NCBI GenBank assembly: GCA_964036045.1
Contig: OZ038387.1
Span: 16,081,420 to 16,145,419, forward strand
Reading direction: 5' to 3'
Source: Eutreptiella sp. 'Long Island Sound 2002'
Taxonomy: Eukaryota > Euglenozoa > Euglenophyceae > Eutreptiales > Eutreptiaceae
DNA: 64,000 nt
This document shows positions 22,698-35,593 of this stretch, piece by piece. Numbering within the stretch: position 1 is the first letter of the stretch; each line of letters starts with the position of its first letter. A program made the position numbers and the translations under genes. The notes beneath the pieces are model-generated. The model saw nothing but the letters and a program-made list of their open reading frames with translations. It did no database searches and was not told the origin of the DNA.

Positions 22698-23318
22698 TAG
22701 GATTGCAACGTAAGTTACAAACGTAAGTTACGACGTAAGTTACGGCCGTAAATTACGTAAGGTACGGCGATCATAAATTACGGGCCGTAAGTTACGCCCC
22801 GCCCGAATTTTTCGCCACCCCTTCTCCATAGGCCTCTTTTCACACACATGAAGACTAAAGGGGCTATTTGGGATGAATACACCATTGTTGAGTTCAAAGA
22901 TGATGGGAAGACACCCAAAACGGTTCAATGCAAGCACCCTGGTTGTGACTACCGCAAGGCTGCGAACCAAAACCGGATGCTTCAACATTGGAGGGACAAA
23001 CACACTCAACCTGAGGAGGTCGAAGATGCCCTACCCGTGGATACTCCTCTAGATACTCCACTTGGGAAGGTGGAAGGTTGTGGCTCGCCCATGGGGGCCC
23101 CACAAAAGTTGCCAACAACTCCCCCACCCCTCACCCCCCCTACAAAAGCGGGAAAAGTACAATTTTTGGCAAAATAACATGCTTTTGGCGTAAAACCTTG
23201 GTCCGGACCATAAATTACGTAATTTTTGTAAGTTACGGCGTAAGTTACGGCGTAAGTTACGGCGTAAGTTACGGCCCGTAATTTAAAAACCTTAAATTAC
23301 CGTAATTTATCAATCCTA
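22698..23318 (+). mobile_element. hAT-type element (621 bp) with BED zinc-finger frame
   Basis: Terminal inverted repeats TAGGATTG...CAATCCTA are flanked by TCAAAGAC on both sides (22690-22697 and 23319-23326), a perfect 8-bp target duplication. The empty site in C' (60987-60994) has one copy of that octamer and no insert. Inside, 22848-23177 encodes 109 residues: IWDEYTIVEF, then CKHPGC, NQNRMLQHWRDKH. The C-x4-C...H-x4-H spacing with an aromatic residue ahead of it is a BED zinc finger, the DNA-binding head of hAT transposases. The catalytic RNase H-fold part is absent, so it is non-autonomous. Arrays of CGTAAGTTACGG-type words fill both sub-terminal regions (22708-22795 and 23211-23310). 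Confidence 0.92.
22848..23177 (+). CDS. Truncated hAT transposase: BED zinc finger only
   Basis: An ATG-started frame of 109 residues inside the hAT element. Zinc ligands are two Cys (CKHPGC, near residue 28) and two His (LQHWRDKH, near residue 46). A Pro/Thr-rich tail follows to a stop, with no DDE-type catalytic domain. It probably derives from the first exon of a full transposase. It could still bind the sub-terminal repeats; whether it is expressed is unknown. Confidence 0.7.
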   Translation: MKTKGAIWDEYTIVEFKDDGKTPKTVQCKHPGCDYRKAANQNRMLQHWRDKHTQPEEVEDALPVDTPLDTPLGKVEGCGSPMGAPQKLPTTPPPLTPPTKAGKVQFLAK

Positions 23319-23886
23319 TCAAAGACCCCTACCGCGCGTTGGGGTTATCACCGCAATGCTCCCTCGAAGAAATTCGCCAAGCCTACAAGAAAAAGGTTGT
23401 TGATATGTTATCGCCGTTGGGGAGGGAAGTTGCATCCTTCACGAGCCGCCGAATTACAAGCGATGCCTGGAGGCAATAAACTAGCCCCTCAACATCCACC
23501 AATCGACTACAGATCCCCATTAGACAAGTGGCCAACTCCTATATTTGGGATGTATCGGTTTGCTCATCGCCGCCATTGCACGGTGAGTATCTCATGGAAA
23601 CGTGCTAGCATTCACCGTGTTTTGTCTACATGTTCTAGAGAGCTTTGGAACAATGAAAGGTGAAGGGCCACGAGGGTCCAAGACAAAGGCAATCCCACTG
23701 TTCTATTATGCGAGTTGGGTTACCCGTACCGGTGCCAAAGAGCTTCGCACCGCCATACTGTTTGCTTCACTTTGTATTGCACCCTTCAGCCTATTGATGC
23801 ATTTGTGAGCAGGTGTTCTCTTGCACAGAGAATCTGAGAATGCAACTTTTGCCAAGAACCACCTCAAATTGGCTGCCCCCCCCCCC

Positions 23887-24022
<136 letters not shown>

Positions 24023-25079
24023 GCTTGCACAGCTCGAAGGAAAACAATGAAGCATGCATTCAACACCCCCCCCCTCCCCGTGGCCTCTATCTCGCTAGCC
24101 TCTGAGGGCTGCTATTGAGTCTCATAAGAAAAATCTGACTACACTTCAAAGCACCAAATCTGCACCAAACCACTTGCACCTCACAGAACTCAGCAATTTC
24201 AGTGAGATGTCACACCAAGGTGCTCGCTTGGAGAGGGAAAACTTGGATGAACCCAAGTTGTAGCGAGTCCAACGCACCATTCGTCTATTGTAACATTTTC
24301 GGATATCTGCGTACACCACACCCCCGACCATTTCCTGCCCCGAAGTCGCTTTCCCTGTTGACTTCACCTATGTGACTGATGAGTTGGTGCTTGTTGCTTT
24401 GTGAGTTAGTTACTTGCACCTGTATCAGTGATACACACTTACACTCGCCGGTGTGAATGCTTTAATCAATGCGTCCTTTTAAGAATTGAGACTAAAGCCA
24501 ACATGCTAGTCTTTTTTTCTTGTTGCATTCTGTGGGTGTGGGTGTATGGGTGTGTGTCATGGGCGCGGGGGGGGGGGGGGGTTGGCCCAAAACTATGGTG
24601 TGTCAACAGTTCCACAAGGGGGGGGGGGGCTCTATTCCCATAGGTTGTTCCAGAACAGGAGCTAGGTCCATTCCGGATCTGTTCAAGTTGTGCACCTCAA
24701 GTGCAATGCCATTTTTCAATGGCCTATCATCTATATCCCCTGCCCCCCCCCCATGATTTTTTGGTGTTCGAGCATTGAGGGGTCATGGTGTCGTACAGCG
24801 TCGATCCTGGTGAAGGCTGCAGCCCATGTGCGCAAGGGGAAGGGGAAGGGAAGGTGTCGTGGGAAATAAGTATTCTGCGCCTGAAGACCAATGGCATGCT
24901 GTCATAGTGTGACCCACAGCAAGCACATTGTTCAATAGAAAGGCTTACTGCAGACATGAAGACATCACAAAACATTTGCCATGATGTTGCTTCGATTTGA
25001 TTCTTGACGGTTTGATTGGCAGTCACCGCACAGAAATTAACAACCAACACCTGGGGCGGAGGGTGGGGGGGGGGGGTCC

Positions 25080-25252
25080 TCCGGTCTTCTAATATGTCCC
25101 TCATGTTGGATCCTCATGGACCAGCTCCGGAATAGTTTGGGGGGAGTTTGGCGTGAAATTATTCCGTGGTAACCATTCCATGGGCGGCCCGGGGGGGGGG
25201 GGGAGGGGGGTTAGGATCCAGGATTTCACGTGGAATTGATCGAAATGGCGTG
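25080..25252 (-). repeat. Dispersed ~175-bp repeat, copy 2
   Basis: Read on the minus strand it follows the same word order as 12541-12715 (CCACGTGAAATCCTGGATCC, C run, GGAATGGTTACCACGGAATA, GGAGCTGGTCCATGAGGATC, AACATGAGGGACATATTAGA) with about three quarters of positions shared. Confidence 0.65.
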
Positions 25253-27883
25253 CCTTTATCCAAACGCATGTTCTTTAACGCACATTCCAAGTTAAGCTTA
25301 CGTACGTTGGTGAAGGCATGTAAACGATTGCATTGCTCCAATTATTCAGACCGCACCTGGTGACGTAGGGTGGCATGCAAATAAGAAAAAAGGAAATGAT
25401 CCAACAATTTATTTGCAAAAAAAATGTTTAATGTTTCCGCAAGGAACACAAAATTGATCCAACAATTCATCTTCAAAAAAAAGAATTGTTCAAGTTTAAG
25501 CAATGCACACAAAATTGATCCACAAGGGCATGTGCATATAGTTGGAAGTGCAATCATACAATCCAACAATTCACCATTGATCCTTGGATCACTTTTGGAT
25601 CACCACCCTCGAAACCTCCTCCACCGTCTCGTGTTTGGATCAAAACTGATCTAGATCACCAACCCCATACCCCCCCCCCCCCCCCCAACTACCGCACCTT
25701 GTGGCAAATTGAACAAAGACGCCCCACAACCAGCTCACAAAGAGCGCTTATGGGTTTATGGGAAGTAGGGAATTCATGTCAGGGTACAATAGTAGCCTCG
25801 CGTTGTAAGTGCGCGCGCACACACACACACAGTTCTGTGCCTAACACCCATGGTTGAATGTGTGTAGACTAAGAGTTGGGTGAGTGTCAAGCACAATACG
25901 CCGACCGTACGTTGCGTCCTGACAGGTTCCCATGTTTTGAGCCGTTGAGCTGTGCTCGCTTGCTTTGCATTGTGTTGCATGTCAAAGAGCAACAAGGGCA
26001 CTTAGCAAACAATGCCAGTGTGCAATTGTCCACCCCATACATACGAGTGGTATTGCCACCCACATGCAAGGAAGTACATGCACTTATCCACGCCACAAAA
26101 CACACGCATTAGATATGGGTGTAGTAAATGAGAAACAATAAAAAAACACTAATGTAGGTGGGAAGGGGGGGTTATGGGGCAGGCGATCCACGGTTCAAAC
26201 TAGGGGGAGGGGGGTATGGACCTACTTGCTGCACAAACCTTTGACCAAGCTTGTGGCTCTTTGCATGCGCCTTTGGGTTTCTAGGCCCTCATATGTCACC
26301 CTGACAAAAATCCGGCGGGTGAGGAGCAATTCAAGCAGATTACGCAAGCATATGATCTCTTGAGTGATCCTGTAGCGCGTGCCCGCTATGATCGTGAACG
26401 ACAATCGCAGCACGCCATGCCCTTTGGTGCACGCTCTTCGGCCGGGTCGTCGATGCGGCACATGTCCACATCGGAAGCTTTGTTCCGGGATCGGCAGGAC
26501 GCAAAGGCAGCCAAGCGGTATGCCGAGGAGATCATCCGCAATGACAAAAAAGCGCAATCCTCAAAGAGCCTCAAGGAGCTTCTACGAGAGCAGGAGGAAA
26601 TGCGGCGGGCAGGGGAGGAACAGCGGCGCATGGCAACAGACCAAGGGCGGACCCAAGCTCAAAAGGTGTGTGCACGGCTGAGGATACATTTCGTTCTATC
26701 CTCTTCCCGAACTCTCAATGCATGTTGTTGGAAAGGGGAGGCGGGGGGTGCACATTTCATTCGGCCGAGGTCTACAAATAATCCCATCCAACTGATGACT
26801 TTTCGAATTGTTGTGCTGCAATACAAATCATTTCAAATGCTGATTGATAATTTTTCAGATAATACGATTTAGGAACGCCCCCCTCCCGAAGATCCGAACC
26901 GTTTCTTTTTCGACGCTAGGCTCTGTTTTGTAGGGCATCTCCTGGCTTGTTATCTCCTCCCACCGCTTCACATGGATTATGTGGCTGTGCGCAGATTGTT
27001 TCAATGATTGGCATTCAAATACTCTCAGGATTCAAAGTGCGTCGGCCGCTGAGTTGGTGAGGCCTTTGGACGGCACTTTGGCGGGGCTTGTTGATTGTTG
27101 TTAGGTGGTTCTGGTTTTGAGGAATGGAGGCACTGCGCGTGGTTGGGCAGGGTCGCGGAGGATAGTTGGGTGTTGTGAGGCTGTGGTGATCCCCCAGGGC
27201 AGGGTGTGAGTGTGGGGTTGTGGGTGGCTTTGAGTGAAGGGCGACGTTTGTTGAGAAGACTATTTCGGCTACGGTCTTGAGGTTGCTGAGAGCTAACGTG
27301 GTGTGTTGAGCGTGAATGATGGTTGAGGGGTTCCTAAAGCCCTCAATTCGGTGAGCACATACTCCCCAGAATTACCCTCAGCAACGCGCATCACTTTTCA
27401 TGAACGTTTGAACCCTGAAACATCCGCAGACCCTGAGTGTCTCTTACCGTTAACTCTCAACAAGCCTCAACACAACAACCTCAGCAGTGCTCTTTATAGC
27501 CCTCAAGCAGCCCCAACCTCGTGCTCGAATTTGTTTGATCCTCGGCAGAAGGACGGGAGCGCCAAGGTGACCCACAGTCGAGACGCAGCGTGGCGCCAAG
27601 AAACCCAACCAGGTCCGACATCCAAACGCCCTCCTCCTTTGAAACTCCTCCCCTGTTGCAGGTCAACAGCATGCAAGAAAAATTCGCGCACCTGAACGTG
27701 CCTGGGGTGCAGTGGAAAAAGGAATACGAGCAATTTACGGTGGAGGAAGAGCGCGAGCGGCGGCAGATTGTGGCGCAGCTCATTGCTGAGTCAGACGAGG
27801 ATACGGACGACATTTTATTGTACCGCTACTACGTGTCTGCCAGCGACATCATCATTGGCCGCAGGGGATATATTTGGGAGTGA

Positions 27884-30622
27884 GCTTGTGTCCAGTCATA
27901 CGATTGCTACCACAAATGACCCCTGGAGCACGGATTACCTAGTTTCCAACGCTTGGATCGCCTGGCTTCCGGCTAATGATGAGGGTGTTGCATAAGCACC
28001 GGAAATGCGAAAACGTGGTGAAGTGGGGGAGCCGGGTGAAGGGAGAACAGGAGACTCACAATGACATGGCTCACAGTCTCCGCTGGGGGGTGTACGCAGC
28101 TTGTATGGAAACTGTCCATGTACATTTGTGCACAGTTCGCGGCAGCAACAGAACAGTAGGTTCAAGCCCCGTGTGAGCTATGCAGGTGTCGTTTTGGAGG
28201 CAATGCTGAGGCCCGGGTCCCTCGATGGCTCAGACACAGTTCCTGCCTGTCCACACCCTGTGTGTCGGCAACATTTGTACACGCTGCATTTCCCCAAGTT
28301 CGCTCACATAGTGGGTAGACCGGGTGGGGAGGCAGCATTGCAAAGAGGGAACATGGCTGACTGGGAAAGGGGTGGTGATGGGAGTGCACATGGCCGCAGC
28401 CATGAGTGACTGTCAATCGCCGTCAACTGATTGATGCCATCGAAAAAAAGCAGCAGTGGTGGTGAAGGAATGGAAAAAGGTAAGCGACTGAACGGGGTTG
28501 ACATTGCAGTGGACAGAACGGGTAGTACAACAAGGAATTGCAGGGTCATGAAAAGAGCATCGCCGTGAGAAGAACGAAAAATTGGAGTGGGAGCCCCATT
28601 CATTACTTTGGCATGGGTCAAGAAGAACACAATGGACTCGCGAACTGCGGACTGCAAAATTTCTTTGGTATTCGTTCGTGAACAAACCCACAGCCTTACC
28701 ACAAAAAAATCAGCCCCAGATCTCATGTCCCAAGGCCCGGCGGAGCGCTCACTTTCCCAAGATCCAATCAGCCGAAGGGTGGGTCGGATTTGTGGAACGC
28801 TTTGGCCATGACAAGGAGTTGGATGGCTTGAAACAGCCGTCGGTGCCGGTCCATCCAAACAGCAGAAACCAGGGTTGAGGCTCGATCATGTGGAGCCTTG
28901 CCTACAGTCTGCATTTGGGTGTGGAACGCACACTACGGGACCTCACCATTGGATACATCTGAGCCGGGGCTGTAGAACGTGGGACGTCACACGATGAACG
29001 CATTCACATAGATGGAGGGTTCGGCGAGGGTAAAGGGCCTGGTCTGGTGTTGTTGGCCGCAGGCTGTAAACCTGTCCAGCGAGAACCTCCCGCCGCTTTT
29101 ACCCAACGGCCGCACGGCCTATCCCACTCTGTTCGACAGCCTCAATGCACTCCGGGCATAGGACAGAAAGGGAAGCAGCGGCCGGCCTACTGTTTGTGCA
29201 CGGGGCTTTTGGCAGGCCTTATACAAATTGTCCTTGAAAGAATGTAAAGGGCACGGATCTCCTGGTCCATCCGACCCACAATGTATGCATCTGCTCCCCT
29301 GCCACAACTTTCCGGAGACGCTGTGACCTTCTGTTGTGTAGGAGTGGGGGCTGAGGGCTCCATTTGTCAATTTGCTGCTGCCCTGACGTGTGCTTCTGTT
29401 GAACCAATACCATAAAACGCAAGGTACTCAATGGTCCTGCTGCTGATGATAAACGACGTGGGTCTCCCAGTGGATTGCACATCTCAGAGATAACTTGAAC
29501 TCCAGATATTCATTTAAAAAGCTTCGTGCAGCATCTACTGTGCCATGCCAAAACAAATGCCATGCCTTGAGATGAAATGCCTGTGGAGATTGAAGCTCGT
29601 GTGCGTTGTGCAGTGATCGGCAGCGAGCATGAACAGCACTGACGGATCGCCACTACTCCACAAAGCACACACAACACTACTGCATGGATCATTCGAGCCC
29701 CGCGTCGGCCTCTGGCTGCCAAAAAATGTCCAATGTTGCAAAAGTCGCTACATGTAGCAGGCATGAGGAATCTTATTCAAAGTGCACGACGAGACCACAA
29801 GCGGCGTACAAAGAATCCCAGACATACCCCTATCTGCCTGTGCATGATGCCCCAATATGAAAAGCAACCTATAGCTCGTTGCCACTATATAGCCCGTTGT
29901 AGAAAGGACATTTGCTTCGACCACACCGCAAATAATGAAATTTTCGGTGGCAGGGGCTGTGGGGCGCGGAATACGTTTGCCGAAATTAAAGCCCGCATTC
30001 ATGTACCCCGAAACGGCATTGCACTCAGAATTGCAGGGTGCCCATCCCCGACCTCGCCTTCTGCTTTGATGATGAGGTCACGGGATTAGCAGGTCCGCAA
30101 GTGGGATCGGTCGGGCCGGGAAGCACGCCACGACGGAGTCACTGTACAACCTCACATGGGGGTCATCACCGCTTCTTTTGGCTCCGGAAGGCCTCACTGG
30201 AGGCGGGACGTCCGTTTCTTCTTCGTTGTCTTTGCCACCGGCGGGGGCTCTGTTCACATGCAACGAGGCGTCGTTCAGCAGAGACACATGGACGGAGCAG
30301 GAGGGTCAGGACGAGCGCATATCAGTGCGTGCCATGCGGAGATGGCACTGCCTCTCACCTTCACAGACGAGCCTTGGCCTCACTACCTTACACCCCCCCC
30401 CCGCACCTCTGTGTGACATATAGTCCATCTGTGGTTCCTTTACGGGGCCCTGGACAGTCACCCGTTTACTCTTTACCGCATGATGCAGTGTCGATCTTCT
30501 CCTGAAGGTCCGCCAAGCCGCTGTGTTGACCCCACCATTTCTGTTTCTCCATCGGCGGCGGGTTGTGGTGGTCAAGACATCAAGGATCCATGCGGCATTA
30601 ACCTTCGCTCAGCCCCCGGACC
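27884..30622. other. No recognised gene
   Basis: A minus-strand frame of 184 codons (28858-28304) is the longest and has a hydrophobic middle, but nothing identifies it. A Cys/His-containing minus frame at 29370-29119 (CIHCGSDGPGDPCPLH) could be a small zinc-binding exon; unsupported. Confidence 0.35.
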
Positions 30623-31342
30623 GTGGTGTGGCACCCGTGCTGCAGGCACCCAGTGGCGGTCGCGGCAATCACCCCCGCCGTTTCGCTCGAGCGAAATCTG
30701 GCAGTCACCACCAGGGTCTGCTCAGCCCTATCAGGAGGATCCCGGCAGGTCGACTCAACTGATCACAGCGGTGCCCGGCTCCCGGCCGGCCACGGGCGGG
30801 AACCATCCCCAAGATCCCCCCGCATCCCCTGCCCCTCCCCTTGCGCGACCTTCTGGACCCGTGACGCGTCCCGCGGTGTCGATGGTCACCTGTTCGAGGA
30901 GACGCCGATGGCACAATCCTCAAGACACCCCGCCCCCTGTGTCCCCCTCCACGACATATTCCACGCACTCATTGACCTCCTGGGGCCTGCATAGTCGTCT
31001 GTTCCCGCTCTCGACTCCATCCAGCCCGTCCCTCTCCGGCTCTCGTCTCTTTTGCGCTTGTGCACACGTTTTGTCGTCAACGGCTCCCTGACTCTGTCTC
31101 CCAAAGGCTGCGTATTGGATGCGGCCCAACGCCGTGCTCTGCCCCCGCGAGTGTACACGCCAGCCCCGTGGCCCCCCGTCCCTCCAGGAGGACTGTGGTC
31201 GGGCAGTCCAGTCATCGGGCCCCAGAACACAACTGCCGTGTACTGCGAGGCTGACGGGACCCGACTCCCCGACAGCCCGCGCTTCGCGGCGTTGCGCCAC
31301 TTTGCCCGGCGGGGGACCCCGCGCAACTATGCCGGCGGGTGA
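30623..31342 (+). pseudogene. GC-rich open frame with one internal TAG, unrecognised
   Basis: One plus-strand frame runs from 30623 to a TAG at 30992-30994 and resumes in the same frame to a stop at 31342 (about 240 codons). Segments such as CVPLHDIFHALIDLLGPA and NTTAVYCEADGTRL have natural composition. No family named. Overlapping open frames on the minus strand are a GC effect. It could be a decayed gene or chance. Confidence 0.25.
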
Positions 31343-31818
31343 CAGGCCCTGGCACTGACCCCATGACCCCGAGCAGTGCACGCGCACATCCGCCCACCCC
31401 CCCCATTGGCATGCCCACTGCAGGGACAGAATGCGACAGGGCCCCGTGGCGCCCTCGTTGCACTCCAAAAGGGGCGAAAGCGCAAAGGGGCCAGCCCCGA
31501 TCCCCCCAAAACAAAGTCGGACAGGGGCACGAATCAGGAGGAGGGTCCAGGCAGGCAGCATACTGCGTTCGGCCGGGGCACATGCAGCTGCATCATCGAG
31601 AGCCATGTCGTTCCTCGCGTTCGGAGGTAAGTCCGGGTACCTTCACAGAGCGGAGAGATCTTTTGTATGGACCGGAACCGGGCCTCTGCTCCATCCTTCT
31701 CCATCACGTCAGCAGTACCCAAATCCTTGGCACCCCTGATCTCACGGTGGTCAAATGGCTGATGAAGTGTGTCACATGCACCCCCCCCCCCCGGCCCCGC
31801 ACAATGACTCGACGCCGG
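31343..31818. other. GC-rich stretch, no gene assigned
   Basis: Multiple overlapping frames stay open because stop codons are rare at this composition. None has a motif. Confidence 0.4.
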
Positions 31819-31819
31819 G

Positions 31820-32077
31820 ATGAGGCGTGCTGATCTGAGGCGTGCTGATCTGAGGCGTGCTGATCTGAGGCGTGCTGATCTGAGGCGTGCTGATCTGAGG
31901 CGTGCTGATCTGAGGCGTGCTGATCTGAGGCGTGCTGATCTGAGGCGTGCTGATCTGAGGCGTGCTGATCTGAGGCGTGCTGATCTGAGGCGTGCTGATC
32001 TGAGGCGTGCTGATCTGAGGCGTGCTGATCTGAGGCGTGCTGATCTGAGGCGTGCTGATCTGAGGCGTGCTGATCTG
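31820..32077 (+). repeat. 15-bp minisatellite, about 17 perfect units
   Basis: Units of TGAGGCGTGCTGATC repeat head to tail without spacers. The 15-bp period keeps reading frames open, giving RRADL repeats on the plus strand and DQHAS repeats on the minus strand (inside a 292-codon open frame, 32582-31704). There is no independent sign that either is translated. Confidence 0.97.
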
Positions 32078-35000
32078 GCACGTAGATGAGCATCCTCAAC
32101 GCAGACCGCACTTTCAACGAGCGCACGTACTGGACCATGGACACATTCTGACCGCTGCGGTCAAGGGAGGGACGTAAACAGACACTTATCGCACCTCCAC
32201 AGACCCGACCGGCTCGCACACCGCCACCCACTGTCTGCCATCCTGAAGATCCAACATGAGGACTGTCGAGCCGCGTTTTGAGCACCAAAAGCCCCTGCGT
32301 GAAGGCCCTCGCCCGGGATTGATATAAATGAAGGGGAACGTCTGGGCCGGACATCCCCCCACGCCACAGTTTTGAACCAAAAATGCGACGATATGTGCGG
32401 AAAAAAAAGACGCACAATAACCGAACCCAGCCGCCGACATTGGCATTCCCCATTCTGATGTGGCGAACAGAGGGCACACCAAAACAACATGTAGGTTTAT
32501 GGCATGCAGAACCTGGGACCCTTCTTCTTGGGGCCATGCACGTGCTTACGTTTGCTGGCTTCTTGAGGCTACGAACTCCCACGTGACACCTCCACGCGTC
32601 ACCATACGGGGGGGGGGCGCATAGTGGAGCGCACAGCCTTACCCCCCCCCCCCGGGGGGGGAGTGCCTGGCGTTTTCAGAAAGGCGGATGCCTCTTTTAC
32701 GTGGATCCCCTGCCCCTCCTCTTCCCCCTGTTGGGGTAGGCCAAGGGTGGGAGTGGATGATTTGAGTCGAAGCGCTTGTTGGTCCCTGTTCTCAAGGCAC
32801 CGGAAGAAAATGGTCCTTGTATTCATGTTAGGGAGGTAGTTACTTAGTGGGTGGGTGCCTCCGTGGCTGAGCCCCCCCCCCCCAGCTTGGCCAATCATCG
32901 CATTACGCGTTGTGAACAATAGGCATAGCGGGAAATTCACAAGCCCCAAAATATCACCTCGCCGGTTGTGGTGAGCACACTCCAAACGGTCTACACTGTC
33001 ATGGGAATGACTGAATGCGAAGCACGCCGGCGCCGACATGGGAGGGCTGCCAAGGGGGCAGGACTTGCGAGCAGAGGAACAGCTGTCCCACTCTCACCTA
33101 CTGAAAACACTTTTGCCCGGTGGCTTGGAACACGCAGTGTAAAGAATTCCAAAAACTCAAACCAGTGCGTACACCCGGAAGTACCAACCGCCATACTTCC
33201 TTAGCCTTAATAGCAACCCCACGTTTCCCCCAATCCAATGCAGCACGAAATGGCAGCCCACGTCCCGTTTGCTGACTTGCCTCCCTCGTCCCCACACAGC
33301 GTTCCTCCCTCCAGCATTGTTCTTTCACCTCCAAAGTGCATTGCCCATGGGGGACACTTAGCTGAACTGACCGCCCCACCCAAGCCCCATCCATGACGCC
33401 CAAAGTGTTGGTCAAGTGGTATGGTTTGAACACATTGGGAGCAAAAGGCGCCGGAAATCTTTGACCGCTGATTATTCTTTCGCTGTCCCGCACGTGTTTA
33501 TGACCCGGACTTTGTAGGGTTTCAAAAATGCCAGTCATATAAACACCCCTTCTCCCGCCGGTTTTACTACACGGTAACCCACCAGCTTTAATATATCCCC
33601 CCTTCCCCTGCTGAGCATCCCCCCCTCCCGATGGCGAAGATTTCCTGCAGCGCCCGGGACCAATGTTTTTGTCACAACGACCAGATCGACGTCATCATCA
33701 TTTTGAGGTCTGTGTACAAGCGATTTGCCCCCCCACTCCTGCCGCCTCTCGAACCTCCTCCCACAGACCGCCATTGCCCACCCATAAACGCCCCCCCACC
33801 CCCCCTCCACGGGGGCCAAGCTGCCACAGGTGCGCGAGCGGAGCGCACAGCCTACCCCGTGGGGGGGAGGGGTTGCCTGGCTTTTCCAGGAAAGTGAGTG
33901 CCTCTTTTACGTGGACCCCCTGCCCCTCCTCCTCCCCCCTGTTGGGGTGGGCCAAGAGTGGGAGTGGATGGTTTGAGTTGAAGGGCTTGTGGGTCCTGGG
34001 GAGGTAGTTACTTACTGGGTGGTCCACCCCCACCCACCCAAGCGGCGCCTTAGCAATCGCCTGGCCCACCCAACCTCGGAGAAATGTGGTGCGGACCTTA
34101 ATGGATCAATGCCTGTGGTCAATCACGGGCGGCGGGGGCCAGATGGATCTAATTTCTGCGATGCTGGGGGGGGGGGGGGTCGGGGGGGGGGGCTGTCTCG
34201 CACTCGGGCATATACTCCATATTGCTCTGCACTGTCGTGGCACATGCCACACTCCGACCTGCACACCACATGTTGCGCTGACTCATGTCCTGATTTACCA
34301 ATTTTCGACTCCGTCCATTGACTTCGCCCTCCTTTTGGGGGGGCGGGGGAGGGGAGGGGTTCAGGATTTTCATGCTCATACAGTGAACTGCAGTGTCCAG
34401 GTGTTTCCTGCCGCCCGTCACGCCACCAGGTTGCATAAACATTCAGTCTCCACTGCAGCTGCTCAGTGCAGGAGAGGGGAAAACTTCGTCGGGGGAAATT
34501 TTCGTCACACCTCCAATTTTGGTGCAGGGCCACCAGACACCCCTAACCCTTGGTTCCTGGTGGACAATCAGTTGTGTGAAACTTTGGCAGGCCCAAATTT
34601 TGAACGTTACCAACAGAACATCAACAAAAAGAGCGTGAGACAGACTGACTGCCGACAACAGAACAACAATACCTGGCTACCGCCGCCACTGAGGATGCAC
34701 AAAGAGCAGGAAGTGCCCCAAATTACGCAAAAAAATTGCGCGGGGAAAATTTTGTTACCAAACTGAAAGGCGAAGTTTTCCCGCACACTTGTCCTCTGTA
34801 ATCGGCAGAGCACATACGTCATGCAGTACAGAGGCCGGGTGTACATTTGTTTGCCGCCAAAGGGCAGCAGCGTGTGCAGCAGCGGATCGGGAATGCAATC
34901 GGCAAATGTGACCTGCGAAGAGCGAACGCCTGGCGTTGCGTTCAAGAACACAGGCGTACCGGGACTGCAAAGGCAATGCGTTTGACCCACCGCCGCTGCC

Positions 35001-35593
35001 CCCGCCCCCCCCCCCCCCACCCGATCAATCATGCATTCCATTCACTCAGCTGTGCTCTGCGGCTCGTGCTTCGTTCGCCGCGCAACGTCCTTGGGGTCTC
35101 CGTGGCAGTGAAAAGCAGTACTTCTGCATGGCTGCGTTTGGTACACCCACAAAATGATACAATGGGGGATTGTACCCTCAAGACACGTCAGCGTCTGTTT
35201 GCGGCGTAGCTCCGTCCCAAAGTTGCATTAGGAGGGAAGGAGCCTTGAGAGGGCTTGGACTGGTTGGGCATGGCAGGGGGCTGCCAATGCAAATAGGCGG
35301 TTGCTATCGGTTACAAGTGCCATTGAGGTTGGCAATTGGTCACGGGCCATATGGCTGGAGCTTGGACGGGGGGTGGGAAGTTCAATCCGGTGAAATGATG
35401 CAGCAATGACCAGGCGGCCCACCCGCTGATTCGGAGGCGCCTGGCACGACACGGCCTGGGGTGCCCGCTCCGTTCTGCGTCTGTGCTGCCGTTATTACGG
35501 CGCTGGGACGAGTCTGAGGGTGAGTCCTAAGCCCTGAGCCGCTTTGCCCTGGCCCCTGGCGGAAAGGTGCAGTTGAGGGACTTGCCGCGGACA
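32078..35593. other. Mostly non-coding stretch with a repeated ~230-bp segment
   Basis: Two direct, imperfect copies at about 32625-32890 and 33838-34060 share GCGCACAGCC, GTGCCTGGCxTTTxCAG, TGCCTCTTTTACGTGGA, CCCCTGCCCCTCCTC, CTGTTGGGGT and AGGTAGTTACTTA. G runs lie at 34166-34190. One candidate exon (34759-34964) is listed separately. Confidence 0.55.
34759..34964 (-). CDS. Candidate exon, unrecognised
   Basis: Minus strand: strong acceptor (GCATTGCCTTTGCAG) at 34965, then 206 nt to donor cagtttG/GTAACA. Two frames stay open across it, so I cannot choose one. It is on the same strand as the RRM exon about 630 bp upstream and may belong to that gene. Confidence 0.3.

Noticed and set aside
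27255-27480. Imperfect inverted repeat in the J-gene intron
   Set aside because: Only scattered TTGAGG/CCTCAA words pair; the arms do not align over any length.
31820-32077. CRISPR-like array
   Set aside because: Units are contiguous with no spacers, no cas-like genes, and the genome is eukaryotic.
31704-32582. 292-codon frame with DQHAS repeats as a repeat protein
   Set aside because: The repeat is a 15-bp minisatellite and every frame without a stop stays open; flanking sequence has no domain.
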